From Epiperipatus broadwayi (taxonomy: Eukaryota > Onychophora > Udeonychophora > Euonychophora > Peripatidae): a stretch of 64,000 nt of DNA. Made by a program: the position numbers and the translations under genes. Positions 1 through 14,050 of the stretch are shown piece after piece; positions within the stretch are counted from its first letter, which is position 1, and the number at the start of each line of letters is the position of its first letter. The notes under the pieces are model-generated. The model saw only the letters and a list, made by a program, of their open reading frames with translations, ran no database searches and had not been told where the DNA came from. Where the stretch lies: NCBI GenBank assembly GCA_028023455.1, contig JAQFVV010000158.1, positions 2,554,661 to 2,618,660 on the forward strand, written 5' to 3'.

Positions 1-1559
1 TGAAGATTAGGAATATCAACTGTAAATATTGTTTTTCTTAATAATTTTTGTCTCTCTAGTTTTACATTAACAAGTATCTTACACCTTATGTATTGTTTCT
101 ATAATCTTCTACTTATTTCATAGTTATTAATAGAACATTCTTTTAATATTAGTAGAACAAGTGTTTTGAAATTTATTAATCTAGTTCTTATATATTATTA
201 GTGATATATAATTAAAATATTTACATTTTGTACTTAGCCATTTAACTTTAAATTATAAGCTAATATGAATGAGACTGTGAGATGATTTAATCCCCCTCCC
301 CCGGATCCGGTAAAAATATAATTGTTTCATCAATATCCATATAAGATCATAATTAAACAGATAAAAGTGGATTCATTTTTTTTTCATTTGCATCATAAAT
401 TATTATATTAATGAACATTGTATTAATATAAGTAGCACTTTAAAATTTATTAATCAAGTTCATAATTGTTCATAATTCATAATTATTGCACAAAAGCAAT
501 AGAACTTTCTTAATCTATTTAAATTACTAAATCTTTTTCTAAATCTAATGCATATTCAATTTTAATGCTTAATATAAGTATGTTTCTGTCTTATCTATGC
601 TACCCATAGCCATTTTTTTGTCATTACTTAATTTATTCATCATTATTATTTCTAATTATTTTGAATATTTTTTTTTTTTATCGTTTCTCTCTTTTCTGCA
701 TACATTTTCAAAAAATTTAATCTCTGTTCTCTTTCTCAATAAAAGGAAAAAAAAATACAGCATTAGTTAAGATATTATTTTAGTTTACATATTTTAAACA
801 CTACTCATGACTTCAATAATTTATTTTCTAATTCTCTTAAATACTAATTCTTTGGTTATGGACAGAAGTGGTTTATATATATATATGTGCAAATTAAAAC
901 AATTGCTTAGGGATAAGTTATAAATAAAAATATTTTAAGACTTCCAAATTTTAAATTATATAAATAGTTTACAACAAATAAAATAATTTTCTATGCTCTG
1001 GTAGAAAGTTGATCTTAAAAAGTGTAAATATAATTAATTACGTTTAATTGATTATTTTTGATAACATGCCAGGGTAACAAGTATTTCTTTATTCCTCAAC
1101 TAATGATGTAATTTTACATTTGTTTATTTTATAATATTACAATAATTTATTGCCTAATTTATTAAAAATAATATTTACTTGTTACAATAAGTATTTATGT
1201 CTGGTATAATCATGAAAATGTATCTGTTGCTCTTTATGCTAAAACTGAATCTGAACAATTAAATAATCTCACACTGCTTAATTTAAAATAATTAGAACGA
1301 AATTTACATATCTATAATATGCGAACACATAAATAATACAAATTAGTAATACATATACAACTTCTTAAAAACAAAAAACAAAACATGATTTACTGCTAAC
1401 AAGGATTTTAAACATCTTTTATCAGGACGAGAGATACCTAAGTCAAATTATGAAATCCTAAAGACATTCCAAAAATGCGTATGGAAGCATACATACGCAA
1501 ATAAAAATACCAGTCAAATAATACCATAAATGTGTTTAGTTATATTAAAAACTTCCAGA

Positions 1560-1690
1560 CCAACACCCACTCCTGTAACATGTGAATCAAGATATTTTAA
1601 AGATGACCCTAAAGATGCATTTCATGATGAATTTAGTATTCTTCAGTTAGTCCAGGTCACAATCTTTACCATCTATCTTTCTCATTTGGT
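1560..1690 (+). pseudogene. Possible LINE endonuclease scrap
   Basis: An open stretch reads RPTPTPVTCESRYFKDDPKDAFHDEFSIL. The part DDPKDAFHDEFS resembles the KDAFYDQL segment after YAPT in LINE endonucleases. No other endonuclease motif is seen nearby, so this is tentative. Confidence 0.25.
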
Positions 1691-4210
1691 TTGTATTTAT
1701 CAACATCAAATTATTACAATTTGATTTACAAATGTCAAATTTTCTACATTCATAATTTTGATATCAATCACTTCAGATAAATTTATTAACGATTACTACC
1801 AATCATTTATTAGTTAGAATTATCACATTATTTATTTCTAGCGCAGATATAAAATTTAAATCTCAGTAAATAATGTCTATTTTTTAAATTAAATATAAAC
1901 ACATAGAATAATTCAACTTCAACTCTCTTTTTTCATGTGCAATCTCTTTTTTAGATATATTTAAAACTTCCACTCCACCACACATTCTAAGAACTTTAAA
2001 ATGCTGAATACAGAACTATAAATAAAAACTTTTCCCTTTTGAACAAAAATAATGTCTTTAATAGTTCAACTCTTAGATATCCAGGTAGAGTTTTCTAATG
2101 ATCTGATAAAAGCTAAAAGTGAAAAATGATTTTTTCATGATAACTCTGCAAGATTAAATAAATAATGATCTTTAAAAAAAAAATATTTTTTTAAAAATCA
2201 TTTGTTTCTTAAAAAAATTACCTAAATTTTGTAAAATCAAACTGTTTCTGAAAGAATGTAATTATTTCTAAATGAATGCAGCTTTCATTCGAAAATTAAT
2301 AACTCGTTGAAAAAATAAACTTTGTCAGAAAACAAACACTGAGGGGCTCCTTTACTTTTCTAGCAGTTTGAAGCCTTCATCATTTATTCTTGAATTCTCC
2401 TAATACTACATGCTACATATTTAAATAAGTATTTTTTTTTCTTTTTGCTTGTTTCAATTTTTAATAATTTTGGATATGTATATATCGTAATGGAACAAAA
2501 ATAAGATGAATATATACATCCAGTCTATAGAAAATGTGTGGGATTATTTGCTTTGCGATCTATATCATATAGCTATACTCTACTCAAAGTTGGCACATCA
2601 TTTATAATAGGTTAAAATAACCAAATAAAATATTTGTTTATTCTGTCGTGTTCAGGTTAATTAACTCAGCTTATGCCCATGAATGTATTGGCTTTTAAAA
2701 AAATAGTAATCATATTACTATCTCAAAATAATCCAATGACCACTAGCATAATAGCTGCTTCATATTGGATGCCATAACAATATGTAATGATCACACAGAT
2801 CGATGATATCAACACGATGAGCGATGACATGATACACCTTATGTATTTGGACTGGTTAACATTTGAATAAGAGAAAATCATATCAAGAATTTTATAGGTG
2901 CAATCAAATTAACCTGTTTTAAATTAAGCATAATAATTTTGAGTCATGTCTTTAAATTCATTATATATATTTAATGTCTATCAAGCATCATCTTTTACTC
3001 TATACATATATAAGCTTACAAACTAATACTATGTTGAAATGCTAAATACTAAAAAATAATAAAAATGACAGCTTATTCCCTCTAGTAGAATATTTCTTAT
3101 GTTTATTAACATATATGACTATGTTATACACTTATAAAAAAATAACTACGAAGAAAACTAAAACCACTTTTTTAACAAATAAATTAAAATTTTATTTAGA
3201 AGAAATTTAAATAAAACCAGAAATCTAATACCATTCTATTTATATATGTTGCAATATCAAATCCACACTCATTTCATAATGACATATTAAAATAAGTTTT
3301 GCAAGTTGAATTGTACATACTGTAAATTTATTTACATATGTACTCATTCATCCACACAACTATGGTTATTATTAGTTAATGACTGATACTTTATCAAACA
3401 GATGTAATTAGCGTAGATCATAAAAGAAAAAAATACAAATCCTTTAAAATGGTTGAAATAGAGCACAAGGAAATCTTAGAAATAATCAGCATAATGAATT
3501 AAAGGTTCCATGTTTATACAATATTACAAACAATGATTTTATTATTCAATTACCTGAAGCTATTGCTTTTGGATTGTAAAAATAAAAAAAGGGCTAAGTT
3601 TATTTTAGTTACCATTTTATGATCCATATACTATACATAATTATATTTGAAAAGTCACTTATGACATATTCCATCTTTTTAATAATATGAATAATAAACA
3701 TACATGTATATAGGAAATCACTTCTGAATCTCTACCATCCTTTTAATTCATAATTTTTGAGAATACATTTGGGAAGAGTGAAGAGTCATTTTTGAATCCA
3801 CTTGAACAACTTTAATATGAAATAAGGGCTCTTTAAAATATATTTCTTGGAGACTAAAGTTCACAAAAATTATTGATTTATCCAACTATTATATCATACA
3901 GTACACTGGATATATTTGTTATAAAGAGTATTTGAAGTAACAGCAATACTAATCACCCATAATGTAACCACGAATCACATTTTATAATTAAGGATTATAT
4001 TAACATTTATTTATTAATGAAGGCACACTTAATCTTTTATATTGTTATATGTCATAGGAAGATGAAGGTGTTGTATTGTGCAATAGTTAGTAAATAAAAA
4101 ATTATCTATGTATGACTTTTTTCAGATAACTCGTCAGAATAAGCTTATAAATAAGTGAAGCTGTAAAATAGTCTATTTCGATATACATTATTTCAATTAT
4201 ATGCCATCCA

Positions 4211-4230
4211 ATATATATATATATATATAT
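4211..4230. repeat. AT microsatellite
   Basis: An uninterrupted AT dinucleotide run of about 20 bases. Similar runs occur at 5343-5358, 13041-13055, 28252-28270, 43763-43780, 58943-58959 and 63951-63967. Confidence 0.9.
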
Positions 4231-4390
4231 TGTAATGGTCAGCCAAGGTTATGTTTAAATTATTTATATCTATTTAATTGACTTGGGCATCATCTAACAT
4301 TAAACATAAGAAAATAAACTGACACATATATTTTGTATACATATATTTTAAATAAGTTTTGAAAATATTTTCTTTAATATGATGATGACT

Positions 4391-4600
4391 ACTACACAGT
4401 TACTATTTCGAATACCAGACTAAATTCTGTAGTACATAAATTACTCCTGATGAAATGGACATGGAAATATGCAGACCAGACTATATTACATATACCAGGC
4501 ATGGTCAAGACAGTGCCCATGGTCTACTGGTAGCCCACAAGGCCACTACACAGTCACTTCTGATGAAATGGACATGGAATAAATATGCAGATCAGATTGG
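4391..4600 (+). repeat. Local duplication sharing a CTGATGAAATGG block
   Basis: A block running from CTACACAGT to CTGATGAAATGGACATGG and ATGCAGA-CAGA occurs at about 4391-4481 and again at about 4545-4597. The left hAT end (4496) lies between them, so either the hAT inserted into a duplicated block or the block belongs to another repeat. Confidence 0.55.
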
Positions 4601-7436
4601 GCTCCGAAAATAGACTGCGAAGCTGTCATGAACACCGACAAATTATAGTGATAAATTCAGAGCTGATTTGAATATGCAAAATAAAATAAAAAAGTAAATG
4701 GGCTTATATTTTCTAATTAGCGATTCTTGGCTTCAACTTATGATAATGTGAAAACCATACACACTACTACACATGCACACTTTGCATCATTCGATTCAGC
4801 ATCCATGTTCCTTTCACATAATGTAAATTTCATTTCTCTATGATAAAAAATATTTTATGATGATTTTTCTAAATAGAACTTTCTTTCCCCATTTTTATTA
4901 TTCTTACGGTTTAATGTTCACAAGAAATTTATAGGGAGAATAATGGTTAATCAACAGATTCAAGCATTAGTCGTCATTTCTCATAGTGGAGCCTACAAAC
5001 TAAGCTTCTCTCATAATTTTTACTAATGATTTCTTAAAAGTAAAAGCAATTATAATGTTTAATTTAAAAAAAAAAATTAACAAGCCATCTTTACTCATAA
5101 ATATAAAAATTATCTTAACCACACGATCTTTTTCCTAAAGAATTAGACTTTTGATGATGGAATGTTATTATTAGATTTTCAGTCACTCTTAAGCATTTTT
5201 TTTTAGTTATTATCTTATAGAATAAATAGTTGGAAAAAAATCATTTATAATATTCCTTTTATATGTTTTCTTGTCTAAATTTTAACATTAAAAAAAAAGC
5301 CAAATATTAAAAGTAAAAATTTCAATAAAATTTAGCCAATTAGATATATATATATATTTGCGACCACAGTTATATATGTAAACATGACCACTGTGATATA
5401 AACTTTAAAGCTGTGTACCAGATATACAGAAGTATAGTTGATAAAACTTATTAAGAAATTTATTAATTACAGTTAACATTTAGTAATGTCATTCAAAATC
5501 AGTAAAGATATGTCAAATGATGATTCTGCGGCAGATAGCTATTAGGTGCTTGGTTCAAATTATGTATCTATGCAGATAGCTTTATACTGTCCATGCATAC
5601 CATATAATTTTTCATAGGTAAAAATACAATTTCTAATATCTGGTTACTCAAGTTGTGTTCTTAGTAGTTTCATAATATTCCAAAAAGAAAGTACTGTGTT
5701 GCCTGCCTAGAAAAAAAGGCATAAAAGTTTTATTTATTGACTAGAGTGCTGATTAGACACAAACCAGTATTCAGAGAGACTGCTTTATTGTTTGTTAACT
5801 GAAATAGGTAATGTACTCCAAAAATTTCACATCACTTATCTTTATTTAGGAGTGTTATCTGATATGCCAGTTTCTGCAAGATCTTTCTGCATTGTTGCTT
5901 TGACTTTGTGATCAGATGAGGAGAAACGATAATGATATACCTAGTTTTATAGAATATTATTGTATTATACATCAGCATGCCTTGTGTTCAAAAGTATTGA
6001 AATTTATCATGTTATAAGTGTGGCCTTCAAAATTGTTAATAAAGTAAGATCAAAAAGTTTGTTACACCATCAATTCTGGGATTTGGTAAAGGAGTGTGAG
6101 AGTGAACATAGTGGATTGTTATTACATACTTATGTAAAGGGGTTAAATCAAGCAAAATTTTTAATCAGATTCAGAGAACTTCTACTATAAATAATATCAT
6201 TTTTGGAAACTAAAGGTTATTCATATTCAGAACTGAATGACAAAGAATGGCATCTTGACCTCACCTTTTTCTGTGATATTACAGACAAACTAAATAACTT
6301 AAATGTAGAACTACAAGGAAAAGATAAAGTAATAATAGTTATGATAAGCACTTTGAAGTCATTAAAAAAAAAAAAAAGCATATTTGTAATGAAACTGAAG
6401 CATTGTGAATTAAAACATTTCAAAAATATGGCTGACGAGTCTAAAGATAGAAAGAATCTAATGAACAAAAATATGTTGAAAATATAATACTCCTCATAAA
6501 GGAATTTGAAGGAAGATTCGTGAAATTTGACAAACTTGAAGATATCGCTAATTTTTTGTCTTATCCATTTAATGATAACATCAATATCAAAGATATCACT
6601 ATGAAATTAAGTGAATTTATACATAGACTCAGTGGGCATCGAAGAAGAAATAGTAAATATTAAATGTGATATACATTTAAAATCAATGGCTTCAAATGAG
6701 AGCTTCTGGACATTAATAAGCAAGAATAAAATATCCAAGTATTTGGAGAGTTGCTGCATATTTTTGGTTTAACATATTTGTACAAATTAGCATGCCATAA
6801 AAACTAAACATAAGACACAATTATTGGATCTACATTTGGAATCTTGTTTATTAGTTTAAGCTCATACAAGCTAAATCCAAGTGTCATCAAAATAATAATA
6901 AAAATATTTTGTTTTTACTTTGTAAATTTTGTTTATAAAATTTGCATCTAATTTATTTTAATAAAATTCTAAAACAATAATTTTTTTTTCTCTAATATTT
7001 TCTTGAATTTTTTTTAAAAATTTAGGATCAGTTCTAGAAAATAATTATTTATAGCTAATTCAATAATTGTAATTTAATAAATATTTTATAAAGTGACATG
7101 ACAAATTATAATATTAAAGGGATCTGAGATAATTTAACAGTAGTCATGGTAAAATATCTTCGACAGTTTATATCTTATATAAAAAAAAATTCACCAGTAT
7201 CTTCTAACAGGGTCACCAATATTTGTGAGTACCTAAAAAGCCTTTACAAAAAAAAAAAAAAAACACCAATTCATAAGTACATTCTAAAAAAACCAGGGCT
7301 TTGAAAACATTATTTTTTTACATTCAGCAAAAATGCTTTTCCCGGTTCAAAACTCTGAAAAAAAAAACATAGTAGAACTCAGGTACACTTTCATCAAAAA
7401 AGTAGCCCTCAATGTCTAAAAGTTTGGCCACCCCTG
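4496..7436 (+). mobile_element. hAT-type DNA transposon relic (GTF2IRD2-like lineage)
   Basis: The left end CAGGCATGGTCAAGAC at 4496 and the reverse complement of the right end, CAGGGGTGGCCAAACTT (ending 7436), agree at about 12 of 16 positions and resemble classic hAT terminal repeats. The flanking eight bases, ACATATAC and ATATATAA, agree at 6 of 8, as an aged 8-bp target duplication would. A hAT transposase pseudogene lies between them in the right orientation. An alternative right-end-only element could start at CAGGGTCACC, 7208. A duplicated block around 4445/4559 overlaps the left edge, so that boundary is the weaker one. Confidence 0.5.
5908..6845 (+). pseudogene. hAT transposase pseudogene, GTF2IRD2/ZBED5-like
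   Basis: A decayed transposase readable by switching frames. CIIHQHALCSKVLK (from 5961) matches the family's HCIIHQ-LC-K block. After a frameshift come FKIVNKVRSKSLLHHQF, LLLHTYVKGL (family: TEVRWL) and FRELL; after a stop, SELNDKEWHLDLTFFCDIT then LNNLNVELQGKD (6203-6340). Later fragments near 6490-6640 (EFEGRFVKFDKLEDIANF) and 6680-6845 (SMASNESFW, SKYLESC) follow the order of the C-terminal dimerisation region. Several stops and frameshifts make it non-functional. The N-terminal BED finger was not found. From family knowledge this transposase group cuts and pastes DNA with 8-bp duplications. Confidence 0.85.
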
Positions 7437-10042
7437 ATATATAAGGATGTTAACTCACTATTTAAATCAATAACAAAACCAAACATCTTTCCAATCTCTT
7501 TTTCTCTTTTCTTTCTTTGTTTTAGTTCACATGCACAATGGAAAACAACAGTTATTTATAAAGTATCCACTGTTTATTTTGATTAATTTTAAAACATTAA
7601 TCTTTCAATTAAATCTTATAATACAACTTTTTTTTACGATCAGACTCATTTGCCACAGAGAAAATCCCTGGCCTCTAATATACCTCAAAAATAATTATAT
7701 GCATGACCAACCACCCAAAAATGATAAATTTATGTATATCATAAGCTTGAGAGCACATTCACACACATATATCTGGTATGAAATAATTATAACTAATACA
7801 CCTTTCTTACAACAATAATTCTAGGGGATGACCAATCTAGGTCTGAATCCTGATTTATTACAAATTAACAATGTGAGGTGTTTCTTTGAATTCGATCCCA
7901 ATTTACTAGAGAAAACGTAATTAACCGAGTTAGTCCATTGGATCTGACCCCAAATTTATAGAATAAGACCAGAAATACATCTTCCATATAGATATTATGT
8001 ATAAAAAATCATTTAAGTGAATGTATATAATAAGGTCTAACATACACAAACTTTAATTCAGAATAATCTAAAGGAGGACTAATTTCTTTACAAATGGACT
8101 CAATCTAATTTCAAAATAAACCTTTAACTTAAAATACTAGTAATTATATTACTATCATTATTTAACCTTGGAAGCCTTACTTTATACATTTTACAAGCAT
8201 GAGCACTTTGCAAGTAAAATGAAAATTATATCTTTGATTTATTTAACAATTTCACATTTAATAAAAAAATTTTTTTAATGTTAACAAATCATAATATACA
8301 TATAATAAATATGAGATAAAGAAAATTTCTTTTTTTTGTCAATTTTTTTTTAAAACTTCAATTGCTTTAAAATGTAACTAACTTTTTTTTAACTTTCTCT
8401 TCCTGATTTAAACAATCAATATTGTAAAATTATAGTTTGTCCGTCTTAAATATAAACTAAAATAAAACTTTAAGTGGCTAATCTGTTAGAATAACAGTGT
8501 AAAGAATTTTTTTACTTACAAAGCAAAAGTTCTACAACTGGAGTTTGATTTTTCCCATGATAGCAGATATTGATTCCCTACTTGTAAATTGTCATGTCCT
8601 TTAACAAAGATTTGTTTGAAAATTATAGCATAGTCAGGTTCCAGTCAAGTAGATTTCAGCAGTCAGCAATTTTTCCTCTTTTCTACTGTCATCATAATGA
8701 AGGTTCAATGTAGCTTGAATAAAATGAGAATCCAGATTTTAAACTAATCTTTTCACTGTATTCACCAAAAATGTTCATATGTGGCTTTAACTCACTTTCA
8801 AACTATTAATTTTTGTTATTTTGCCAATTTTATGGTTATTTTACCAAGAAAACTGTACTGTATAATGCTGCCACTTTTATAATTATTTTGTAATTAATAA
8901 ATCAATATTTAAATTTAAAGTTATAGCAATGAGATAAGGTCTATTTTCAAGATGATGATTGGTTGTTTCTCATTCTCTACACAAAGGAATGCTTGTCAAT
9001 AAGTTCTTTGTTTTGATTTTCAAAATGAATGTACGATTTAGAATATTTTTTTTACATATTTATTATTTTTTTCACAAAATGTGTAAAAATATAATTATTT
9101 TAGAAATTCAGATTTCAATAAAAAATATTTACTTTTACACAAAAGTAAATTGAAAAAGAAATCAATAATGTATGGTTGTATTTTGCAAATGTTGTCTGCT
9201 GTAGATTATTTTTATCAATTATAAAAACAAATTTATTTTTTAAAAAACTTTTGTTTACTTTAATAATCTGACAAATTATTATTTTTCTTTTTAGAAAGTA
9301 AATCAAAACAAATATAATTTTAAAAGACAAATATATTATTACTGCTGAGTCTGTAATTGACCAATCAAAAGTTTGGAAATTTAACTCACTTGGACAATAG
9401 GAATAATTGCAGTTAAATGATTTAAAAGAACTAAGAAAAATTGATTCTATATAAGTTTTATTTGTTTTTAAACACCATGATCTTATTTTATCTAACTTAA
9501 ATAATCTTGCTTTTAAATCTTTAAAATCTTATTTTTGACACTTTCTGACCTGTTTTTATTTTAAAACACTTTTATTATTTAATTGATTGAATTTGCAAAG
9601 CACTGAAATTAATAAATTATATTTTCTCTTGTTTTTGAATCTCATGTCAAAACAGTCTTAATCTTTTTTAATTCAATTATTTAAAACCTATTTCTTAACT
9701 GAGTTATTTTGTAATACATTCTTAGTATTTTTTAATAAGAGAAAATTTTAACATAATTTATTAGTTTCTCTGAAATTTAAATATTTTTTAATACACCTAT
9801 TACATTATTCTAAAATGTAATATTTCATAATTTATTACAAAATTTGCATATTACTCAACCAATTGTTCTGTTCTATATAATAATATTTAAAAACTTCTGA
9901 ATGCTATATTTATTAGCATCTCTGACAACTCTGAACCAATTCACAACCATGTGAAAAATTATATGGCTAACACTGAAATGAATAAGATATTATTTATCTT
10001 TATATATATAAACAAGCAAAAAGTATAAACATTAAAATTCAT
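7437..10042. other. AT-rich non-coding stretch
   Basis: No recognisable coding or repeat. Open frames at 7531-7818 and about 8.96-9.33 kb are low-complexity F/I/K/N-rich readings without family features. Confidence 0.6.
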
Positions 10043-10920
10043 AATTTAATAAATTTTATGATATAGCAGCAGCTATTTTTCATCTCAGAGCACTATATAT
10101 AATTATCATGATTTTAAGTTGAAAGTAATTAAACATAAAGCATTTCTAGCAATAAAATGTTTTCTAAGCATAAAGCTAGAAGCTTTATGAAATTTAAGAA
10201 AATTTCTACCTTTCTAAAATGATAATATGAAAGTTATTGATTTACTAATGGCAAAAAAAAAAAAAAAAAACCTCAAAACATTCTTAAATTATATCAGAAA
10301 GCCTTTAAGTCTATATAAAGACTTTATCTTAAAATCTTAAATGGATATCACTGTCATTGCAATTAGGGTTCACTATCTAAATTGTGAAGTTGATGTAGAC
10401 ATAAAAACATCAAACTATTCAAAATACTATATCTGCCAATAATGAGACTACTATTCTATTTTTACAAGAAAAATGATGTTCAGAGCATGTTTAATTGTGA
10501 TTGGCTTATTTTGAAACAACAACCACATGAGAAGATCAAGATCTGGTATATCACTATTCATTTTAGTATTTTAAAAAAATCTAGAGACAGTTCACTATTT
10601 TTTATTTTTTGAGTGAATTAAAGAGCACATACACAATATACATATATGCTCTCAATTTATAATCAATAACTAACTTTTTTTATATAATTATATTTATACT
10701 ATAAACTTTATGTCTGCATACTGCACTATAAAAAAGGCATCTGTACAAAGTGTATGTCATTAAAAAGTATTGTATACTTACAATATAGAAACAATACATA
10801 TTGTTTTGTAGTCACAGGTTTGAAACAAAATGTGAGTTATTATCCATGACATGTAATATATGAGAAGGGGTTTGAAACAAAATATAGCATATAGTATGCC
10901 TCCACAGTATATATATACTT
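10043..10920 (+). repeat. Dispersed ~0.9 kb repeat, copy A
   Basis: Shares an ordered series of blocks with 58166-58960. It opens with TTTAATAAATTTTATGATA then a CAGCAGC block, has an A-run after GGCA near 10247, GAGCATGTTTAATTGTGA near 10480, a CACTATT...GAGTGA block near 10592, and ends in a TA-rich tail after CCACAGTATATA. No coding recognised; probably an old non-coding part of a transposon. Confidence 0.6.
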
Positions 10921-13900
10921 CCCTACATTCTGTTGTCATCCATGCAAATTTTAATTAACTATTTTAAAACATTTATACTATTAATAATTAATGACAGTAT
11001 TTTTGTCCAAATACAATAATTTGCTGTATTATGAATACACAATGATATAAAACTTAATTCTTTTCTTTCTATATCTTTGATATTTAACTAAAACTGTATA
11101 AAATATAAATTATACCATCTAATACATTTTACATTAAATTTAACTAAGGTATCAAATAAGTTAATAATGAAAATCAACCAGAATAAAAATCATTTGCATT
11201 TTTTTAAAAAACAAACAAACAAACGAAAAAGTACTAAAAATTAATACTGAAACAAAAAAAAACTTTTTTTTTTTACTTTTATAAAAAATATGACATTAAA
11301 TATCATCTATTAATATATAAACTCCTATCAAAAATATATTTAATGACTGCTTGATTTTTTTTTCTTGTTTAATTAACTTTCTATCAAGACTACAATCATG
11401 AATAATTCAATGTCTGATGATCTTTATAAATGGGATTCTATTAAATCTTAGAATCAGCTTTATTAATAATTCTTGCAATGAGATGTAGTAGACTACACCT
11501 TATAAACATTCTAATTAGAAAATGTTTCTTTTTTTATTTAAAATTTTTCTTGAAGAATTTATTTTTAATTGTGACAAGTTTTGGTTTTGGATGCACTGCA
11601 GAGTATTTAATGAATCTGGGGAAGGCAATGATGACTTTCTATAGGTGATATTTAAAATATATAGAGATTCACAATATTTTCTGGGGATGGCAAAAATAAT
11701 AGTCCCATTTATGGATTTTAATATGGCTATACTAAAAGAAATATTGTTTATACAGCAAATATTAAAAACAAATTTCTTGGCTGTATTTATTTTACTTAAT
11801 GCAATCAGATAAAATAAAAATTCTGTGTATCTATAGTAAGGAAAAAAATCTGTGTTATTTATTAACATATATTATGTTATTTCTCTCTCTGTTATATATT
11901 CCCACAAAGTGCTTTCTTTTGATAGACCCAATTTTTTATTACATTTTTTTTTCTTTGTAGCTACAAATCATTCTGCTTTTAATTTTTTTTTTTCTTTAAC
12001 ACTAAATAAGAAAACAAAATAGAAAAACAAACACACACTTATACATGCACGTTATTTTGTATATAATGAAAAAAAAACTGTCATTAAAGAATATAGTAAT
12101 TTATTACTTTAGTGTCCTTTTATAATATCCTTTCCTATATTCTTATTTTCAAAATTGTACTTAATTATTACCAAAGATATAATTTTATAGAAGTAATTCT
12201 TTTATACCGTTAAAACAGAGGCTTAATTACAATGAATGTTATTCTGTTGTCCAAATTCTATCAATATTTCCTTTCAATTGTAACATTAAACTTTTCCCTA
12301 ATTTACAGTTTTAGCAATAAAAATTAAAACCATAACTTTTGTAGTTGTTCTTCTATCTACGTAAATAGTTATTGTAATTTAAGTTGCTTAGAAATATATT
12401 TTATTTTAGAGATAGCAGAAATATATACATTATGCTTGAAAATATTATTAATAGGATATGCTATGCCATTTGTAGAATGTAAGTTAAATAGTTATAACAG
12501 CAATATTTTCTATTGCTTTCTATTGTTTTTGCATTCTCAATAATGTAATTATAATTTTATCTATATTTTTCATTTTAGATTAATATTTAAAACAAATTCC
12601 AATAATTATAGATTATACATTTTATTTAATTTTATACATCATTGTATAATATTTTTAAAACTTATTTAGCAAGAAAATGCATAATTTTGAATAAAGAGAA
12701 TTAGCAATATAGATTTTCTACTAGTTTATTATTACTATTTACACAATCTTACCATATAATTCATATTCTTAAAGATACCCTTACAATAAAAAAAATGTTA
12801 CACAATTTTATTTTTCATTATAATGAACTTATAACATTATTCCATTTATTATTTAAGATTTGATTTGTAATCATTTGTTGCAACATTTCATCCTTATATT
12901 CAATTCTTCTGGGCATTAATTAGTTTCTATTGAATTTAAAGTTATATTCATTATAACAGAACAGTTGGATTTTAATACAACATTTTCCTATAAATCATAA
13001 TTTAACATAATAAAATGTACAAAAATTGTAGAAAAAAAAATATATATATATATACAAAAACTTTCACACACCAATTACTTGATATGTGAATCTCACTATC
13101 ATAATCATTATAAATAATACTGAATTTAATTATAGGCCACAACCTACAGCCTCAACATTTTATAGCCTTATGACTTTTAAATGCTTGTTGGTTTAGTGTC
13201 ATTATTACTAGTTGTATTACATTACTTCTGGATTCATATTTTTTTGAAGAATTAGTTGAAATGTGGATATTTCATATTTCTCACTTGAATCCATATAAAA
13301 TAAAAATAACGAATAAATATTAACCTCCCATCTGACTGACAGCAAACTTAGTTTACATATATTTAAAAAAATTATTTATAGTCAAAAAAAAAAAAAACTT
13401 AGATACAAAATGCATTATAGAACAATTTCATTTTACAATTATATATTGCAAGTACACATAAATACTTTAATAAAATGAGAATTTTAAAAACAACAATCTA
13501 AATACATCAGACATATATAAGAAACAATTGAAAATGTAACTGTAAAAACCATAAGATTTTAGTTTTATTTAACTACTGTATTTACATAAAATAATATACA
13601 ATTTTAATAACCTGAATTAACTATATAAATTTAATTTCTGAAATTTATTAGAAACATGTGAAACTGAAAAATAATAAAAAATCATAAACAATCACGAATT
13701 TTGTTAATCAGAATTAATTAACTAATGTAAAAAATTGGATGATTATATATATTTGTTTTATTTAGTTAAAAGAATTAGAGCTTTATCTTATCTCCTACTT
13801 AAATAAAAATATGTCTGATATTAACTGTTCTCCTGTTCAAATTTTTTTTTTTTTTTAAAAAAAATCTATAGCAATATTAACATAATTCTTAAAGGGTAAT

Positions 13901-13964
13901 TATTTTATTTATTTAATTTAATACTACATGAAAGAAAACTGTGATCTAAATACTTTCTGCAGTT
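10921..13964. other. AT-rich non-coding stretch
   Basis: Nothing recognised. The minus-strand frame 11515-11868 (117 codons) has no motif and is most likely chance. Confidence 0.6.
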
Positions 13965-14050
13965 TAATGCAGTGGTTGAGTTTAAAGTCCTCAGATTGAT
14001 TCCCATTCTGGTACTTTGGCACTTGAACATCTCATGAACCCCTAGGCAAT
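13965..14050 (+). repeat. Degenerate tRNA-derived SINE-like piece
   Basis: CAGTGGTTGAG (from about 13970) resembles an A box and AGATTGATTCCC (about 13993-14004) a B box. The spacing is short, and the body after it (TGGTACTTTGGCACTTGAAC) is unrelated to the 14.7 kb piece. Confidence 0.35.

Larger units (their letters stand above)
1..4390. other. AT-rich non-coding stretch
   Basis: Apart from the tentative endonuclease scrap at 1.6 kb, I see no gene, exon or intact element. The content is A/T homopolymers and stops in all frames. A small GC patch at 290-310 (CCCCCTCCCCCGGATCCGG) stands out. Confidence 0.6.

Noticed and set aside
4446-4480. Hammerhead core boxes CTGATGA ... GAAA at 4446
   Set aside because: Stem II would be only three pairs, the sequences flanking the core do not pair as stem I, and the second copy at 4559 reads GAATAAA and has lost the box.
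7208-7436. A separate 229-base hAT MITE beginning CAGGGTCACC
   Set aside because: The ends agree poorly and the flanks share only four of eight bases. The 7436 end fits better with the 4496 end and the transposase between them, though it is not excluded.
11515-11868. 117-codon minus-strand open frame
   Set aside because: The reading is I/L/N/S-rich without domain, signal peptide or splice context; such length can occur by chance in 64 kb.
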